NCBI GenBank assembly: GCA_964345775.1
Contig: CAYFSO010000032.1
Location: forward strand, 1 to 27,230
Reading direction: 5' to 3'
DNA: 27,230 nucleotides
DNA from: M55B154 sp964345775
GTDB taxonomy: Bacteria > Spirochaetota > UBA4802 > UB4802
Notes under the pieces: model-generated
The model's input: the letters and a program-made list of their open reading frames with translations, nothing else
Databases searched by the model: none
What the model was told of the DNA's origin: nothing
In this document: positions 25,199 to 27,230 of the stretch, piece after piece
Numbering within the stretch: the stretch's first letter is position 1
Layout of the letters: every line of letters begins with the position of its first letter
Position numbers and translations under genes: made by a program

Positions 25199-25963
25199 TT
25201 ATTTCGACATGCTGGCCTGTACGAATTCCAGTGTTTTTCGAACGTCATCTTCGAAGAAGCATTTCAGGCCTTCTTTCCATGAGCCGTCCTCCAGTTCTTT
25301 GCGTATACGTTCGGCGAAAGGGCGGCGAACACAGAGCTTCAGCGGTGTAAAGGCGTTGCCCGGGTTGTTCTTGAAGAGGCTGATCATGTTCTTCGCATGC
25401 TCTATCAGCTTGTCTTCTTCAACGATCTGGTCGATCATTTCCATTTCCTTTGCCTGCTCGACACCTGCCATCAGGCCGAAAAGCATCACGTCCCTGAACT
25501 TCTTGTCGCTGTCCAGCCCGAAACGAACCAGGTTATACTGGGCAATAGACAGGGGCAGGCCTATCTTGATCTCGCTCATGCCTATCTTGATCTTTGGGTG
25601 GTTCTTCATGACACGATAGTCACAGGCCATGGCAAGGATCATGCCGCCGGCCACGGTATGGCCGTTAAGCGCGGCTATAACCGGTTTTTCGCACATGAAA
25701 AGGTCCAGTAAGATCTCTTCTTCAAAGTCAAAAAAGCTGCACACTTCTGCATGGTCCTTGAAACTGAGAAACATGGGAAGGTCAAAACCGGACGAGAAGA
25801 ATTTGCCTTCACCGGTAAGAATGATGCCCTTTACAGAGTCATCTGCTTCTGCTTCTTTCACGTACTTACCCAGGTCCTTCACCACCGTGTCGGTAAGGGC
25901 ATTGGTTTTGCCGTCTTTCAGGGTAAGAATACACACGTTGTCTTCAATTTTGCGTTCGATCAT
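25199..25963 (-). CDS. enoyl-CoA hydratase/isomerase family protein
   Basis: A 254-residue crotonase-fold protein acting on acyl-CoA thioesters. The two oxyanion-hole stretches are visible: SSGFDLPMF near residue 57 and ALNGHTVAGGMILAMACDYR near 97. The start at 25963 has GGAGG seven bases upstream; the upstream open frame lacks family similarity. Of the two glutamates used by true enoyl-CoA hydratases, the first (normally in GGGxEL) is missing: the protein reads GGMILAM. The second region, GMSEIKIGLPL, keeps a glutamate. An isomerase or other crotonase activity is therefore more likely than hydration. It stands alone between the two heptamer-repeat arrays. Confidence 0.88.
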   Translation of the reverse strand: MIERKIEDNVCILTLKDGKTNALTDTVVKDLGKYVKEAEADDSVKGIILTGEGKFFSSGFDLPMFLSFKDHAEVCSFFDFEEEILLDLFMCEKPVIAALNGHTVAGGMILAMACDYRVMKNHPKIKIGMSEIKIGLPLSIAQYNLVRFGLDSDKKFRDVMLFGLMAGVEQAKEMEMIDQIVEEDKLIEHAKNMISLFKNNPGNAFTPLKLCVRRPFAERIRKELEDGSWKEGLKCFFEDDVRKTLEFVQASMSK

Positions 25964-26091
25964 AAAAAGGCCTCCATAGGGTGTATAGTATGATAAATGC
26001 TGAAATAATTTGCATCGAGTATCTGCCCATTGTGGGCTGCAGTAAAATTTGCACAAGTAAAAAATTGTTCTTGTTGTTTTCCTGCAAGGAT

Positions 26092-26121
26092 TTACCGCGG
26101 CATCCAGGATGCGCTCGGTAA
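26092..26121. repeat. imperfect hairpin with palindromic core
   Basis: TTACCG (26092-26097) pairs with CGGTAA (26116-26121), and the centre GCATCC-A-GGATGC (26100-26112) pairs perfectly. It lies in the 352-base gap between the crotonase-family and methyltransferase genes, is G+C-rich against an A+T-rich surrounding, and has no T run after it. It could be a repeat remnant or a transcript end; not decided. Confidence 0.4.
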
Positions 26122-26137
26122 CCGGCGCGAAGGAATT

Positions 26138-26172
26138 AGTGAAGAGTGAAAAGTGAGGAGTGAAGGGTTAAA
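26138..26172 (+). repeat. heptamer repeat array AGTGARN
   Basis: Five 7-base units in a row: AGTGAAG, AGTGAAA, AGTGAGG, AGTGAAG, and a diverged GGTTAAA. They are the same heptamer class as the arrays at 25132-25192, so the crotonase-family gene is flanked by them on both sides. Confidence 0.6.
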
Positions 26173-26194
26173 AGACGTTCAGGGTAAATATGAA

Positions 26195-26225
26195 TTGACA
26201 TTTCACCATTAAATTAAGATATACA
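26195..26225 (+). promoter_or_regulatory. candidate promoter of the methyltransferase gene
   Basis: A perfect TTGACA (26195-26200) is followed by TATACA (26220-26225), with a 19-base spacer that is longer than ideal. Transcription would begin near 26232, about 84 bases before the methyltransferase start. Confidence 0.4.
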
Positions 26226-26248
26226 GAGACATAAATTATTTTAAAATA

Positions 26249-26274
26249 GTGTAGACATGCAAACGCATGTGTAG
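26249..26274. promoter_or_regulatory. candidate operator upstream of the restriction-modification genes
   Basis: ACATGC-AAAC-GCATGT (26255-26270) is a perfect inverted repeat, and GTGTAG flanks it on both sides as a direct repeat (26249-26254, 26269-26274). It lies between the candidate promoter and the methyltransferase start. This is the kind of symmetrical site where a restriction-modification regulator, or the methyltransferase itself, might bind. Confidence 0.4.
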
Positions 26275-26315
26275 TAATATCGGTTCTACTATATCAATTA
26301 ACGGGGTTGTCCTAA

Positions 26316-27164
26316 ATGAAAAAATTAAATACCGATATTCTGTGTGGTGATTGCCTTGATGTATTAAAAAGCTATCCGGATAATTTTTTCGATTTGATTG
26401 TAACATCACCACCTTATGCAGATAGTCGTAAAAATACATATGGCGGTATCCATCCTGATGATTATGTGAAGTGGTTTTTACCAAGAACTGAGGAATTTCT
26501 GCGGGTATTAAAACCAACCGGAACATTCATATTAAATATTAAAGAAAAAGTTATGAATGGTGAACGACACACATACGTAATCGAGTTGATACTCGAGATG
26601 AGGCGTCAGGGCTGGCTATGGACCGAGGAATTTATCTGGCATAAAAAAAATTGTCATCCCGGGAAATGGCCAAACAGGTTCCGTGATGCCTGGGAAAGAT
26701 GTTTGCAATTTAATAAAAATAGAAAATTCAACATGTACCAGGAAGAGGTAATGGTGCCAATGGGTGATTGGGCAAAAACCAGGTTAAAAAACCTTGGGAA
26801 GAATGATATAAGACGTTACGATTCTCAGGTTGATAGTGGATTTGGGAAAAACATATCAAACTGGGTGGGCAGAAAGATGGCGTATCCTTCAAATGTTTTA
26901 CACCTGGCTACTGAAACATCAAACAAAAATCATAGTGCAACTTTTCCCAGGTCATTACCTGAATGGTTTATTAAGCTTTTTACAAAAGAATTTGACTGGG
27001 TACTTGATCCTTTTTCAGGTTCTGGTACAACTTGTGAAGTAGCCCACTCTTTAAGAAGAAATTCTGTTGGTATTGAGATTGTCCCGGAATATACTGATAT
27101 GGCAAGAGGGAGAATTCCACAGAAAGAATATCTGGTAATGGAGAAGAAAGAGAAGTATGGCTGA
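26316..27164 (+). CDS. type II DNA methyltransferase (TSPPY type, probably N4-cytosine)
   Basis: A 282-residue site-specific methyltransferase. The catalytic motif IV is T30-S-P-P-Y34 (VTSPPYADSRKNTYGG), near the N-terminus, and the S-adenosylmethionine motif I, DPFSGSGTT, begins at residue 231 near the C-terminus. That motif order is the beta class. (T)SPPY is typical of N4-cytosine enzymes, though N6-adenine is not excluded. The gene is visibly richer in A+T than its neighbours, which suggests horizontal acquisition. Its last 8 bases overlap the next gene, probably the partner endonuclease. Confidence 0.9.
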   Translation: MKKLNTDILCGDCLDVLKSYPDNFFDLIVTSPPYADSRKNTYGGIHPDDYVKWFLPRTEEFLRVLKPTGTFILNIKEKVMNGERHTYVIELILEMRRQGWLWTEEFIWHKKNCHPGKWPNRFRDAWERCLQFNKNRKFNMYQEEVMVPMGDWAKTRLKNLGKNDIRRYDSQVDSGFGKNISNWVGRKMAYPSNVLHLATETSNKNHSATFPRSLPEWFIKLFTKEFDWVLDPFSGSGTTCEVAHSLRRNSVGIEIVPEYTDMARGRIPQKEYLVMEKKEKYG

Positions 27165-27230
27165 TATTCTATATAATGATATTATTGATTATATACAGAG
27201 TAATATTGATGACTTTCATAACAAGCGGAT
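27157..27230 (+). CDS. probable type II restriction endonuclease (partial, N-terminus)
   Basis: An ATG at 27157, inside the end of the methyltransferase gene, opens a frame that stays open to the right edge: MADILYNDIIDYIQSN then IDDFHNKR, 24 codons. The DFHNKR stretch recalls PmeII-type restriction endonucleases, which often follow methyltransferases of this kind, but so few residues make this tentative. The 8-base overlap with the methyltransferase and the same A+T-rich composition support a linked restriction-modification pair. Confidence 0.5.
   Translation, partial: MADILYNDIIDYIQSNIDDFHNKR

Overview
The window is a compact bacterial chromosome segment. It carries core housekeeping genes, a long regulatory gene cluster, several cell-envelope genes and, at the right edge, a visibly A+T-richer accessory patch with a restriction-modification system. 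The 2-oxoacid:ferredoxin oxidoreductase points to anaerobic or ferredoxin-based metabolism. Signal peptides, periplasmic M16 peptidases, a DUF2279 protein and an NtrY/NtrX pair point to a diderm. The order rpoN-hpf-hprK-HPr, the PilZ protein and the small conserved protein at 2375 fit my recollection of Spirochaetota (spirochaetes or relatives), but the sequence alone does not settle the phylum.

Layout. 1-2119 (minus): a four-subunit 2-oxoacid:ferredoxin oxidoreductase operon (ferredoxin, alpha, beta, gamma; gamma runs off the left edge), read from a candidate sigma-70 promoter near 2300 with a long leader containing inverted repeats. 2375-6895: a small TPR-like protein, then two M16 peptidase-like proteins on the plus strand with a DUF2279 envelope protein on the minus strand between them. 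The two M16 genes have lost complementary halves of the active site, as expected for a heterodimeric peptidase. 6897-8170 (minus): an unrecognised charged cytoplasmic protein behind a PilZ (c-di-GMP-type) protein, with a good promoter at 8257-8284. 8461-10086: CTP synthase.

10262-21438 (plus): eleven co-directional, mostly overlapping or abutting genes: rpoN, an unusually long hpf, hprK, HPr, two paralogous small membrane proteins, a DUF4390 protein, ntrY, ntrX, a divergent uracil-DNA-glycosylase-fold Fe-S protein and priA. It puts sigma-54, a sigma-54-dependent activator with its membrane kinase, and the HPr kinase/HPr switch in one gene string. This suggests that nitrogen/carbon or envelope signals are integrated there.

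21444-24899 (minus): ribH, nusB, a large membrane-anchored TPR protein and a DUF1285 protein. 24900-27230: a 111-bp MITE-like element with terminal inverted repeats and an 8-bp target duplication, heptamer (AGTGARN) repeat arrays on both sides of an enoyl-CoA hydratase/isomerase gene, then a TSPPY-type DNA methyltransferase overlapping the start of a probable restriction endonuclease cut by the right edge. I saw no tRNA, rRNA or CRISPR array.
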